Part shown: piece by piece, positions 26,030-33,691 of the stretch | How the letters are laid out: every line of letters begins with the position of its first letter | How positions within the stretch are numbered: the stretch's first letter is position 1 | NCBI RefSeq assembly: GCF_938002845.1 | Contig: NZ_CALKZP010000050.1 | Coordinates: 1 to 64,000 of the forward strand | DNA from: an uncultured Campylobacter sp. | GTDB taxonomy: Bacteria > Campylobacterota > Campylobacteria > Campylobacterales > Campylobacteraceae | Length of the DNA stretch: 64,000 bases | Direction of reading: 5' to 3' | Program-made: the position numbers and the translations under genes | The notes under the pieces: generated by a model | Seen by the model: only the letters and a program-made list of their open reading frames with translations | What the model was told of the DNA's origin: nothing | The model's database searches: none

Positions 26030-26705
26030 TTACTTTAGCGTCCTTAATCTCAAAATGTCGGTGCCTAAAACGCAGCGTAGCAGGCATTTTGTGCGTCACG
26101 ATAACGACGCAGGCGTTCCACGACTCGCACGCCGAACGCAGCAAATTCCAAATAATGGCGCTGGAGTAGTCGTCCAAATTTCCCGTAGGCTCGTCGCACA
26201 GCAGCAGGCGCGGATTATGCGCCATCGCGCGCGCTAAAGCCACGCGCTGCTGCTCGCCGCCGCTAAGCTCGAGCGGATATTTGCCCATCTTGTGCCCGAG
26301 CTCGACGTGGCGCAGTAGCTTTTTGGCTTGGTCTTGGCAGACCTGCTGATTGTAGCCCATTATCATTAACGGAAGCATTATGTTGCGCTCGATCGTCCAT
26401 TCGTTGATCAGGCGGTAGTTTTGAAAGATAATGCCGATGCGCTGGCGCAGGGTGCGCAGATCGGAGTTTGTGATGCCCTTTAGATCGCACAGGCAGACGT
26501 TCAGCTCGCCGCCGATGATGTCGATGCCGCCGTAGAAGGACTTAAGCAGCGTGGATTTGCCGCTGCCGCTCTTGCCCGTGATGATGACGAAGTCCTTCGC
26601 GCCGATGCCGAAACTCGCGTCTTGGATGACCGCGCCCGCCTTTTCGTAGCCTAGCGTGAGGCCCGCTGCGGTGATGATGTTGTAATCGTCCGTTATCTCT
26701 GCCAT
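26016..26705 (-). CDS. ftsE: Cell division ATP-binding protein FtsE
   Basis: I place the start at the ATG at 26705 (MAEITDDYNIITAAGLTLGY), giving 229 residues. A longer frame to 26879 lies inside the trmB 3' end and lacks homology. Motifs in order are Walker A GKSGSGKST, the Q-loop IGIIFQNYRL, the ABC signature LSGGEQQRVALARA and Walker B LLLCDEPTGNLDDY. FtsE powers FtsX at the division site. The start overlaps the trmB stop by 13 bases. Confidence 0.92.
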   Translation of the reverse strand: MAEITDDYNIITAAGLTLGYEKAGAVIQDASFGIGAKDFVIITGKSGSGKSTLLKSFYGGIDIIGGELNVCLCDLKGITNSDLRTLRQRIGIIFQNYRLINEWTIERNIMLPLMIMGYNQQVCQDQAKKLLRHVELGHKMGKYPLELSGGEQQRVALARAMAHNPRLLLCDEPTGNLDDYSSAIIWNLLRSACESWNACVVIVTHKMPATLRFRHRHFEIKDAKVNEID

Positions 26706-28711
26706 TGTGAAAATATCTCCGAAATTTTTTGATGTGCCGCGTGATTTTCGCGCGTAGGAAGCGGGCGGCGGATGAAGTAGCGCGTACCGCTTGCGTTTGC
26801 GCGGATAAAACACTGCTGCGGAAAGTCGAATGCCCCGAGCGAAAGCAGGATTAGTACGTCTTGCGGTTCTGCGGTGCACGGCTTGCTTTGCTGTTTGAGC
26901 TGTGACTTTGCGCAGTCTAGCTCGCTTTGGTGTTCGGCTCGCGTTTCTGCACAGCCTTCTAGGTTGCTTTGGTGTTTATCTTGCTGCTTGGTGAAGTTCG
27001 GCTTGCTTTGCCGTTCGGTTTGCGATCCCTTTTTACAAGGTACGGCGCTCGCTTTTTTTAGAATTTGCGTAGCGTTTGCTCCGTCTGCGCGGGTCGCATT
27101 CGGCGCATTGCTCGCATCTATTGCGCCGATCGTTGTGGGTGTATTGTCTGTGCCTGTCGCGTCGATAGTTGCAGACGCCCCCTCTGCGCCGCTAGAATTT
27201 AGCGCGTTGCTTGCGTCAATTGTTGCGATCAGGTCGTTTACGTTTAGTGTATCGCTTGCGGCGGCTGCGCTGTTTATCTGTGCGCCTTGCTTTGTCGCGA
27301 TCTGCTCGCAGGCTAAAGCGCGCTTTTCGCTCGGGACGGAACGGCTAAATTTAGCGCTTACTGCGATGGGAACGTCGCTCGTTAAATTTATGCCGCTTGC
27401 GTTCAAGCGATCCTCGTTTAAATTTACGCCCGCTTCATCCGCGCGGTTTGTATTTGGCGCGGCGCTCGCTTTTTTTAGAATTTGTGTAGTGTTCGTGCAA
27501 GTTGAAATTCTATTGCCCGCTGTCGTAGCTGAAATTTTGCCGCAGTCTGACGAAATTTCACCCATGCTCGCGCGCTCGGTTAAATTTTTGCCGCGCGCCG
27601 CGTCTAAATTTGTAGTCTCGTCGTTTATCGCTTCGCCCGCGCTGCTTAAATTCACGCCGTCCGCCGTGCAAATCCCATCCGCGCCCAAGTCTTTCTGCGC
27701 GTCAAAGTAAAAAATTTCCTCAAAATGCACGAAAAAATCCTCGCCTTTGAAGGTAGAATTTTTAAAATTTCGCGCGATTGCCGCCGCGTCAAATTTTAAA
27801 AATTCCATCTCAAACTGCTGCGGCTCGCCCCGGCCCGCGGTTTTGTTCTCGTAGATCAGATCGTAGGTATCTTTATCCATTTTGCGCCATCTATCCTCGT
27901 ATTTGCTCGCTACGGCGGCGTCTCGGTTTTTGAAGTGCGAAATTTCGCCCGCTTTGCGCTGCACGTAGGGCGAGAGCTTTTGCATCGCGTAGAGGAAGTA
28001 CTCCTCGCTGTCGGTGCGAAGCTCGAAGCGACCGCCGAGCTCGAGCGTGCGTGCGATCTGCGAGGCGAACTCGTCGCTTATGACGCGGCGGTGCGGCGCG
28101 TCGTCCCACGGCACGGGGAAGTGCAAAAATACGCGCTGAAAGCAGCCCGCGGGAAGCAGGCTCAGTAAAACCCGCGCGTCGGTGGCTATGAGAGCGATGT
28201 TTTGCAGCCCTTCGCGGATCGCTAGTTTTGCGACCTGTTCGATCGCGGGTTTGTAAATTTCGATGCCGATTAGCAGCGCGTCTTTATTCGAGCGCGCTTG
28301 ATGAAGCAGGTGTCTGCCCGAGCCGAAGCCGATCTCGATAAAAATTTTATTAAATTTAGAGCTTTTTACGAGGGATAAAATTTCATTCTCATCCAAAATC
28401 AGCGGCGTTTTTTCAGTAAGCGAGCTGTCTTTGTAAGCAAACGCCTGCGAGATGATCCGTCCGCAGAAGCGCTCTTTAAAAATTTCGAGCGCTCGCTGCA
28501 GATGGCCGATTTTGGCGGGCTTGGTGATCTTTTCGCCCTTTACTATCACCTTGTCGCCGCTGGGCTTTAGGGTGATAAAAAACTCGCTATCAAAGCTCTT
28601 AGTTCGCACGAGCGTTAAATTTCTGCCGCGCGCCGTCTCTAAAAACTCGGTCTCGCCGAGCTTAATCGGCAGCCGCGGCAGGCTCACGCTTTGGGTTATG
28701 AAATTCGGCAA
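26693..28711 (-). CDS. trmB: tRNA (guanine-N7)-methyltransferase with a large in-frame insertion
   Basis: TrmB methylates G46 of tRNA using S-adenosylmethionine. The SAM site IEIGFGSGRHLLHQA (about residue 135), the LHFPVPWDDAPHRR motif (about 215) and the Campylobacter-type N-terminal extension are intact. The protein has 672 residues against about 390 in C. jejuni. The excess lies between HFEEIFYF (about residue 350) and the conserved tail starting DVLILLSLG (residue 618). The tail is in frame, so the gene is unbroken. The insertion is low complexity (Asn, Ala, Ser, Thr, Asp). It probably loops out of the fold, since it comes after the catalytic domain. Confidence 0.88.
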   Translation of the reverse strand: MPNFITQSVSLPRLPIKLGETEFLETARGRNLTLVRTKSFDSEFFITLKPSGDKVIVKGEKITKPAKIGHLQRALEIFKERFCGRIISQAFAYKDSSLTEKTPLILDENEILSLVKSSKFNKIFIEIGFGSGRHLLHQARSNKDALLIGIEIYKPAIEQVAKLAIREGLQNIALIATDARVLLSLLPAGCFQRVFLHFPVPWDDAPHRRVISDEFASQIARTLELGGRFELRTDSEEYFLYAMQKLSPYVQRKAGEISHFKNRDAAVASKYEDRWRKMDKDTYDLIYENKTAGRGEPQQFEMEFLKFDAAAIARNFKNSTFKGEDFFVHFEEIFYFDAQKDLGADGICTADGVNLSSAGEAINDETTNLDAARGKNLTERASMGEISSDCGKISATTAGNRISTCTNTTQILKKASAAPNTNRADEAGVNLNEDRLNASGINLTSDVPIAVSAKFSRSVPSEKRALACEQIATKQGAQINSAAAASDTLNVNDLIATIDASNALNSSGAEGASATIDATGTDNTPTTIGAIDASNAPNATRADGANATQILKKASAVPCKKGSQTERQSKPNFTKQQDKHQSNLEGCAETRAEHQSELDCAKSQLKQQSKPCTAEPQDVLILLSLGAFDFPQQCFIRANASGTRYFIRRPLPTRENHAAHQKISEIFSQWQR
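26860..27660. repeat. Repeat-rich insertion inside trmB
   Basis: About 800 bases encode the extra TrmB residues. From 27050 to 27660 I count about 12 RAATTY words read in several frames (giving NL, KI, EI, KF and RI). A 24-base identical direct repeat occurs at 27044-27067 and 27461-27484 and carries a GAATTT. A separate unit near 26880-27020 recurs about four times with a core like GCTTGCTTTGSTGTT, encoding QSK/QSN/QSE-type peptides. At least two repeat families have therefore grown here. Confidence 0.7.
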
Positions 28712-28714
28712 GCT

Positions 28715-29389
28715 TTATTCTGCCTGCGCTGCGGCAATGACTGCACTAGGCTTGGACAGCTCTCCGTTTTCGGTTTTGACGGTAATGCGGTATTCATATC
28801 CTTCGCCGTAATCGATATTATCGATATATTCAGCGCTAAGTCTGCCGCGAACCTCTTTAATCGTGCTCCACGACTCGCCTCCTTTAGGACGGCGCTCGAT
28901 TAGATAGGAGCTTACGCGAAGATCCGGATGCGGGCGCCAGATGATCTTAACGCGGCCCGGAAGCCCGTAGATAGCCTGCGCAAACGGCACGGACTCTAGC
29001 ATCTTCGCTGTGCTTGCGATAGCAACCGGAGAAGGAGCCGAAACGCCCTTGGCGCCGTATGTGCGCACCGTGTATTTATACGAAGTGCCCGGCTGCAGCC
29101 TCGTATCTACGTAGTGGGTGGAGTATGGATCTGCGATGGTGGCGATCTTTTTGGCTTCGCCGCCGCTTGCAGGCGCTCGGTAAACGACAAAGCCCAGCAC
29201 GGCGGTATTGCTGTCGTATCTAGGCCACTCAAGCCCGATCTCATCGTCGCTTGTAATCGTCCTGATCCCCTCTACGCGCGGAAGGCTCTCGTCGCTTGCA
29301 CTAGGCGCGCTAGACATAGCGCAACCACCCGCTAATATCGCTAAAGTAGCACTCAACGTTAGTCGGTAAAATTTTTTCATAAATTTCAT
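28715..29389 (-). CDS. flpA: Fibronectin type III lipoprotein (FlpA)
   Basis: The 224-residue protein has a lipoprotein signal with the lipobox LAGGCAMSS, then two fibronectin type III domains (about 40-125 and 130-220), marked by IGLEWPRYDSN, GTSYKYTVRTYGAKG and YEYRITVKTENG. In C. jejuni, FlpA occupies this place between trmB and the RluA-type gene and binds host fibronectin. The ATG at 29389 follows AAAAGG; the gene start overlaps the upstream synthase by 80 bases. Host binding in this species is inferred only. Confidence 0.88.
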   Translation of the reverse strand: MKFMKKFYRLTLSATLAILAGGCAMSSAPSASDESLPRVEGIRTITSDDEIGLEWPRYDSNTAVLGFVVYRAPASGGEAKKIATIADPYSTHYVDTRLQPGTSYKYTVRTYGAKGVSAPSPVAIASTAKMLESVPFAQAIYGLPGRVKIIWRPHPDLRVSSYLIERRPKGGESWSTIKEVRGRLSAEYIDNIDYGEGYEYRITVKTENGELSKPSAVIAAAQAE

Positions 29390-30857
29390 CCTTTACCTTT
29401 TGATTTGTCGTAAAATTTAGAAATTCGCTCGGCAAGCCCGCGCATATTTTCACCTCTTTGCCGCTTCGCGGATGGATGAAATAGAGCAAATAGGCATGGA
29501 GCAAAATCCTGCTAATTTTAGCGTTTTCGCTCTTAAATCCGTATAAATGATCGCCCAAAATGTGCCGATTTATCGAGCTTAAATGCACGCGGATCTGATG
29601 CGTACGACCCGTGAAGAGCTTTGCCGCGACGAGATTAAAGTTCTTTAGGTTTATCGGCGGTAACTTATAGTTTTGAGCGGGATTTTTAAAATTTAAAACT
29701 TTATTCTCGGCGAGACGGGCGGCTCTGGTTTGATCCGCACTCATATCGGCGGTTAAAATTTTATCCTCGCTATCTACGAGATTGTTTGGAATTTTACCTG
29801 CGTTGCCCGTGCAGCTGCTTGGAATTTTATCTGCGTTGTCCGCGTATTTGTTTAAAATTTTATCCATACCCGCGTTCTTGCTCGCGCTCACGTCGGTAGT
29901 CGAAATTTTATCTGCGCCCGCAGTTGGGTCTGCATTTAAAATTTCGTTCCCGCGCACGCTCACGTCGGTGGCTAAAATTTTACTCATATCTGCGTCCCTA
30001 TTAGCGTTTAAAATTTTATCTCCGTCCCCATACATAGCTGAAATTTTGCCCGCGGCACCTGTTGAAATTTTGTTTGCAGCTAAAGTCGCGCTTGCACCTG
30101 CGTTCGCGGCTGAAATTTTATCCGCGCTTGCGCTCTTGCCCGCAGCCGCGCCATCGTCCGCGCCTAAAATTTCATCGCACCTCTCGGCGGAGTTTTGAAG
30201 TTCCGTTAGTTCCGCTCCGCTTAAAATTTCATAAAACGCGCTCTTTGCGCTGCGTCCGTCGGGCACGATCCCCATTTTTAGACGGTTTGCAGGGTTGCGA
30301 GAGATCGGGCGCTCGATCACGCAGGGCTCTTTCAGCGGCAGGTCGATGAGTGCGAGGTATATCCGCCCCATGCTCTTATCGCTTAGCTGTGCCGAGAGCG
30401 CGGCGTGCGCGGCGTTGTTTTTGGCTACGAGCAGGGCGCCGCTGGTGAGTTTATCCAGGCGGTGCACGATGCCCGCGCGAAGCTCGCCGCCGAGCGTGGA
30501 AAGCAGATAGCCGCGAGACTTGAGCCAGTCCACGAGCGTGGGCTCTTTGACGCTTGCAGCGGGGTGGACGGTAAGGCCTGCGGGCTTATTTACCACGAGC
30601 AGATCCTCGTCCTCGTATAAAATTTCAATGTCGAAATCTAGCCGCTCTGCGCTTGTTTGCTGCGGCGCGGGCGCGGGGTAGTCGATGCGTACTAGCTCGC
30701 CCGCAGATAGCTTGTAGCCGGGCCTGCTCTGCACTGCGCCATTCACTCTGACCGCTTCGGATTTGATTAAATTTGATATTTGATTGCGCGAAATTCCAAG
30801 CTGCGAGCTTAAAAAAACGTCGAGCCTTTCGCTGCATTGTGCTATTAGATTATCCAA
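29310..30857 (-). CDS. RluA-family pseudouridine synthase with in-frame insertion
   Basis: This enzyme turns uridine into pseudouridine in rRNA or tRNA. It has an N-terminal S4 domain (RLDVFLSSQLGISRNQISNLIK), the catalytic motif HRLDKLTSG (Asp near residue 140) and the C-terminal GRTHQIRVHLSSINRHILGDHLYG. The family size is about 300-330 residues; this one has 515. The excess lies between AKSAFYEILSG (about 215) and KNFNLVAAKLFTGRTHQIR (about 405). The start is TTG at 30857 after AAAGG. The gene is divergent from mrdB. RluD-type activity is likely but target sites are not certain. Confidence 0.88.
   Translation of the reverse strand: MDNLIAQCSERLDVFLSSQLGISRNQISNLIKSEAVRVNGAVQSRPGYKLSAGELVRIDYPAPAPQQTSAERLDFDIEILYEDEDLLVVNKPAGLTVHPAASVKEPTLVDWLKSRGYLLSTLGGELRAGIVHRLDKLTSGALLVAKNNAAHAALSAQLSDKSMGRIYLALIDLPLKEPCVIERPISRNPANRLKMGIVPDGRSAKSAFYEILSGAELTELQNSAERCDEILGADDGAAAGKSASADKISAANAGASATLAANKISTGAAGKISAMYGDGDKILNANRDADMSKILATDVSVRGNEILNADPTAGADKISTTDVSASKNAGMDKILNKYADNADKIPSSCTGNAGKIPNNLVDSEDKILTADMSADQTRAARLAENKVLNFKNPAQNYKLPPINLKNFNLVAAKLFTGRTHQIRVHLSSINRHILGDHLYGFKSENAKISRILLHAYLLYFIHPRSGKEVKICAGLPSEFLNFTTNQKVKDEIYEKILPTNVECYFSDISGWLRYV
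29685..30230. repeat. RAATTY array inside the RluA-type synthase gene
   Basis: I count 14 RAATTY words in about 545 bases, spaced mostly 27-60 bases. On the coding strand nearly all are read as AAA-ATT or AAAATT within GATAAAATTt, giving repeated DKIL, DKIS and GKIP tetrapeptides in a low-complexity chain of Ala, Asp, Asn and Ser. The array sits between catalytic and C-terminal motifs, probably in a surface loop. Confidence 0.75.
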
Positions 30858-30910
30858 ATTTATACCTTTTTTGGCTATTCTTACGTCAAAATTTTAATTA
30901 GGATTAAGCG

Positions 30911-32017
30911 TTGTTTAAAATTGACAAAAAGATTTTAGCATATTTTGATTTCATTCAACCTTTTTTGATCGTGCCGATAGTGGTTTTTTCATACGTTTTA
31001 ATAAGCGAGGCAAACGACGTGCTATCCTCAAAGCAGGTCGTTTATTTCGGCGTAGGATTTGCCGTTTTTACGCTGTTTTTTCTCTTTCCGATACGCAAAT
31101 TTTTATATCTGATCCCGATATTTTATTGGACCAACATCATATTGCTGCTCAGCGTCGATTTTTTCGGCGTTAGCAAGCTAGGAGCGAGACGCTGGCTGGA
31201 GATTCCGTTCGTGCATTTTACGCTGCAGCCCAGCGAGGTGATGAAGCCCGCGTTTATCCTGATGCTGATGTATTTGATACATAAAAATCCGCCGCCGAAA
31301 AACGGCTACGGGCTGAAGGATTTTTTGCGCCTTAGCTTTTACATACTTCTGCCCTTCGTTTTGATCGCGAAAGAGCCCGATCTAGGTACCGCCGCGATAC
31401 TTTTTTTGACGGGATTTGCTATTCTTTTTATCATCGGCGTCGATAAAAAAATTTGGCTTACGCTGATCATCGTTTTTGTGGCCAGCTCGCCGATTTTGTA
31501 CGAAAACATGCACGATTATCAAAAAAAGCGCATCGCCGATTTTATCAGTGAGGAGCCCAATTACCAGGTCAAGCAGGCAATCATCGCTATCGGAAACGGC
31601 GGCATCTACGGCAAGGATAAGGATGAAGCGACGCAGACGCACTTTAAATTCTTGCCGATTGCGACGAGCGATTTTATCTTCGCTTATACGATCGAGCGCT
31701 TCGGCTTTGTAGGGGCTGCCGCGCTGATCGCGCTGTATGCGCTGCTGATACTGCATCTGCTGAGCCTAAACTACGACTTTAAGAGTGACTATCTGATACG
31801 GGTCTTTACGAGCGCGCTTGCCTCGCTCATCTTCATCTATACAGGCGTTAATATCTCGATGGTAGTGGGTTTCGCGCCGGTCGTGGGCGTGCCGCTGCCG
31901 TTTTTCAGCTACGGCGGCAGCAGCTTCATCACCTTTATGATCCTTTTTGGAATTTTACAAAATTTACTGACGTTTAGGATGAAAGATAACTACAAGACCT
32001 ATAAGATCAGGATGTAA
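30911..32017 (+). CDS. mrdB: Rod-shape determining SEDS glycosyltransferase (RodA)
   Basis: RodA polymerises peptidoglycan glycan strands from lipid II in the elongation complex with PBP2. The 368-residue protein has about ten membrane helices and the SEDS signatures GARRWLEIPFVHFTLQPSEVMKPAF, KEPDLGTA (catalytic Asp), GFVGAAALIALYALL and GVPLPFFSYGGSSF. The start is TTG at 30911 with AGGAT about 7 bases upstream. It is divergent from the RluA-type gene, as in C. jejuni. Confidence 0.92.
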   Translation: MFKIDKKILAYFDFIQPFLIVPIVVFSYVLISEANDVLSSKQVVYFGVGFAVFTLFFLFPIRKFLYLIPIFYWTNIILLLSVDFFGVSKLGARRWLEIPFVHFTLQPSEVMKPAFILMLMYLIHKNPPPKNGYGLKDFLRLSFYILLPFVLIAKEPDLGTAAILFLTGFAILFIIGVDKKIWLTLIIVFVASSPILYENMHDYQKKRIADFISEEPNYQVKQAIIAIGNGGIYGKDKDEATQTHFKFLPIATSDFIFAYTIERFGFVGAAALIALYALLILHLLSLNYDFKSDYLIRVFTSALASLIFIYTGVNISMVVGFAPVVGVPLPFFSYGGSSFITFMILFGILQNLLTFRMKDNYKTYKIRM

Positions 32018-32111
32018 ATTTGGCGCCGCGTGAACAGGGTAAATCGCGTGGAGCTTGGTTCTTCGCTTCGGCGGCGAAATTTTAAGCGGGGCACTAAATT
32101 TTTAAAACTCG

Positions 32112-32438
32112 CTACAAAATCACGCCGATGCCGAGCGTAAAGACCACCGCGAAAAAGGCGTATGTAAAGGCAAATTCCAAAGTTTGCGAATTAAAAAATC
32201 CGTAGTACAAAACGCTCGTGAAAAATCCGCCCACGAAGGCTATGGCAAAGATCCCGATCTGCGCCGCGACGGGCCTTGCGCCGCAAAATTTGTATAGATA
32301 AAAAACCCCGCAGAAGCTGATCGCAAACCAGATCATCGCGGGCATCGGCCCGCTTAGGCCTATCATGCCGAAAAGATTGGCTAAATTTAAAAGCAGTAAA
32401 AATATCACCGCAAGCGCGATCAGCGCGGATCTGATCAT
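32112..32438 (-). CDS. Hypothetical small membrane protein
   Basis: The 108-residue protein consists of four or so hydrophobic segments (residues 5-30, 33-50, 58-78, 85-105) with little else. It follows the 195-residue membrane protein with a 4-base overlap, so the two are co-translated. I do not recognise a family. Both point towards mrdB and end about 95 bases from its stop (convergent). Confidence 0.65.
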   Translation of the reverse strand: MIRSALIALAVIFLLLLNLANLFGMIGLSGPMPAMIWFAISFCGVFYLYKFCGARPVAAQIGIFAIAFVGGFFTSVLYYGFFNSQTLEFAFTYAFFAVVFTLGIGVIL

Positions 32439-33022
32439 CTATCGCACCTTGCGTCGGGCGCGGAATTTTCATTCGCGCCGCCTTCGCCCGCGCCTTCATT
32501 TGAAATTTTAAAATTTTTGTCGGAATTTTCATCGGCGCCGCTTGTGAAATTTTCACCGAGATCGCCACTGGAGTTTAAAATTTCATCCTCGCTTTGAGAA
32601 TTTGAAATTTTGCCACTTTCTTTGGAATTTTCGCTCTCGCTGCCGTCTAAATCTTTAGAGCCTTCGTCCGCAGAATTTTTATAAGCTTTGTTTGAAAATC
32701 TTTTGTGTTTGATCTGCAGATAAAAGACGAAGGCGACGAACGCCACCGCCGTGATCGCGATGTAGTAGCGGTTTTCGAAGAGCAGCACGCCCTCTACTAG
32801 CCCCGAAAACAGCGCCAGCAGCGAGGCGGTGAGAAACGGGAAGCGCACTACATCCTTTTCACCGATCGCTAAGGCGATGAGCGCGACGCCGAAGATCGTG
32901 GCGTTTAGCAATGCGCCTAGGATTTTGATCTCAGAAAAAAGGCTCGGATTTACGCGCGAAGTGACGTAGAGTGCGAGCGCGACGGCTGCGAAAAGCAGGA
33001 TCAAAAATACAATTTTTTTCAT
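32435..33022 (-). CDS. Hypothetical membrane protein with acidic RAATTY-encoded tail
   Basis: The first 110 of 195 residues form four hydrophobic segments starting with MKKIVFLILLFAAVALALYV. The last 85 are a low-complexity acidic tail (ENSKESGKISNSQSEDEILN and similar), encoded by a stretch with about ten RAATTY words in 230 bases (32455-32690). The membrane part may be a real conserved unit and the tail an array extension. Function is unknown. It overlaps the next small membrane protein gene by 4 bases. Confidence 0.65.
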   Translation of the reverse strand: MKKIVFLILLFAAVALALYVTSRVNPSLFSEIKILGALLNATIFGVALIALAIGEKDVVRFPFLTASLLALFSGLVEGVLLFENRYYIAITAVAFVAFVFYLQIKHKRFSNKAYKNSADEGSKDLDGSESENSKESGKISNSQSEDEILNSSGDLGENFTSGADENSDKNFKISNEGAGEGGANENSAPDARCDR

Positions 33023-33691
33023 TTTGGACCTTTTAAAATTTATCTTTAAATTTACGATTCAGCTGCACCTTTAATGCATATACAGCACAGGCATCGGCAC
33101 GCTGTAACTGCCGCGTTCGCAGCATTACGCAAATATCGTGCGCTCTGCGAACGTGGCGCAAAATTTTAGGGCGCGACCGTGCTGTTTTAAGCGCGATTGG
33201 CTCAATATACACGCTCATAACTTAAAGCGCAATCCTAATTGCGCGGACGCGGTTTGAAACACGACTTGCGTTAGCGCGACAAAATCGCTATTTTTCGCGC
33301 GGCTCAAATATGATTCTGTCGGTAAATTTTACCGCCAGTCGCACTCTGCTGAGCAAGTGGTGTCAAGTCCGTGCTTTAAAATTTTACGCCGAGCCGCGTT
33401 AAAATTCCGCGTCTAAGCCGTATACATCCCTAGCTTGTGGCGCCGCAAGACGCTCCGTAAAATTTACCCGCTCGCAGTAGATATTTAGCGCGCGGGCAGA
33501 TTTTTGCGCGCAGCGCCGCACGTTTTGTTTTAAATTTAGCGCGGCGGGCTTTAAAATTTTAAATTTACCGCTTCCGCACTCTGTTTATCCGCAAGAGCTA
33601 TCGCGCCAGCTAAAATTTATCTGCGGGGCAGATCTCGCGCCGAAGTAAAATTTCATCTCGCTCGCAAAAATGCGTAGCGCGTAAAATTCCA
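33023..33691. other. Gene-free spacer of 669 bases
   Basis: No gene is supported. By count 13 RAATTY words are spread at roughly 50-base intervals, with a compact group at 33536-33570. GC-rich text lies between them. This is the same texture as 6978-8330. Confidence 0.6.

Noticed and set aside
26874..27710. 278-codon frame on the + strand
   Set aside because: It is antisense to the repeat insertion in trmB. The low-complexity Ala/Phe/Ser product mirrors the repeat, and the trmB frame continues into a conserved tail.
29782..30349. Frames on the + strand opposite the RluA-type gene
   Set aside because: They are reversed readings of the RAATTY array with Leu/Ile/Ser repeats and no independent support.
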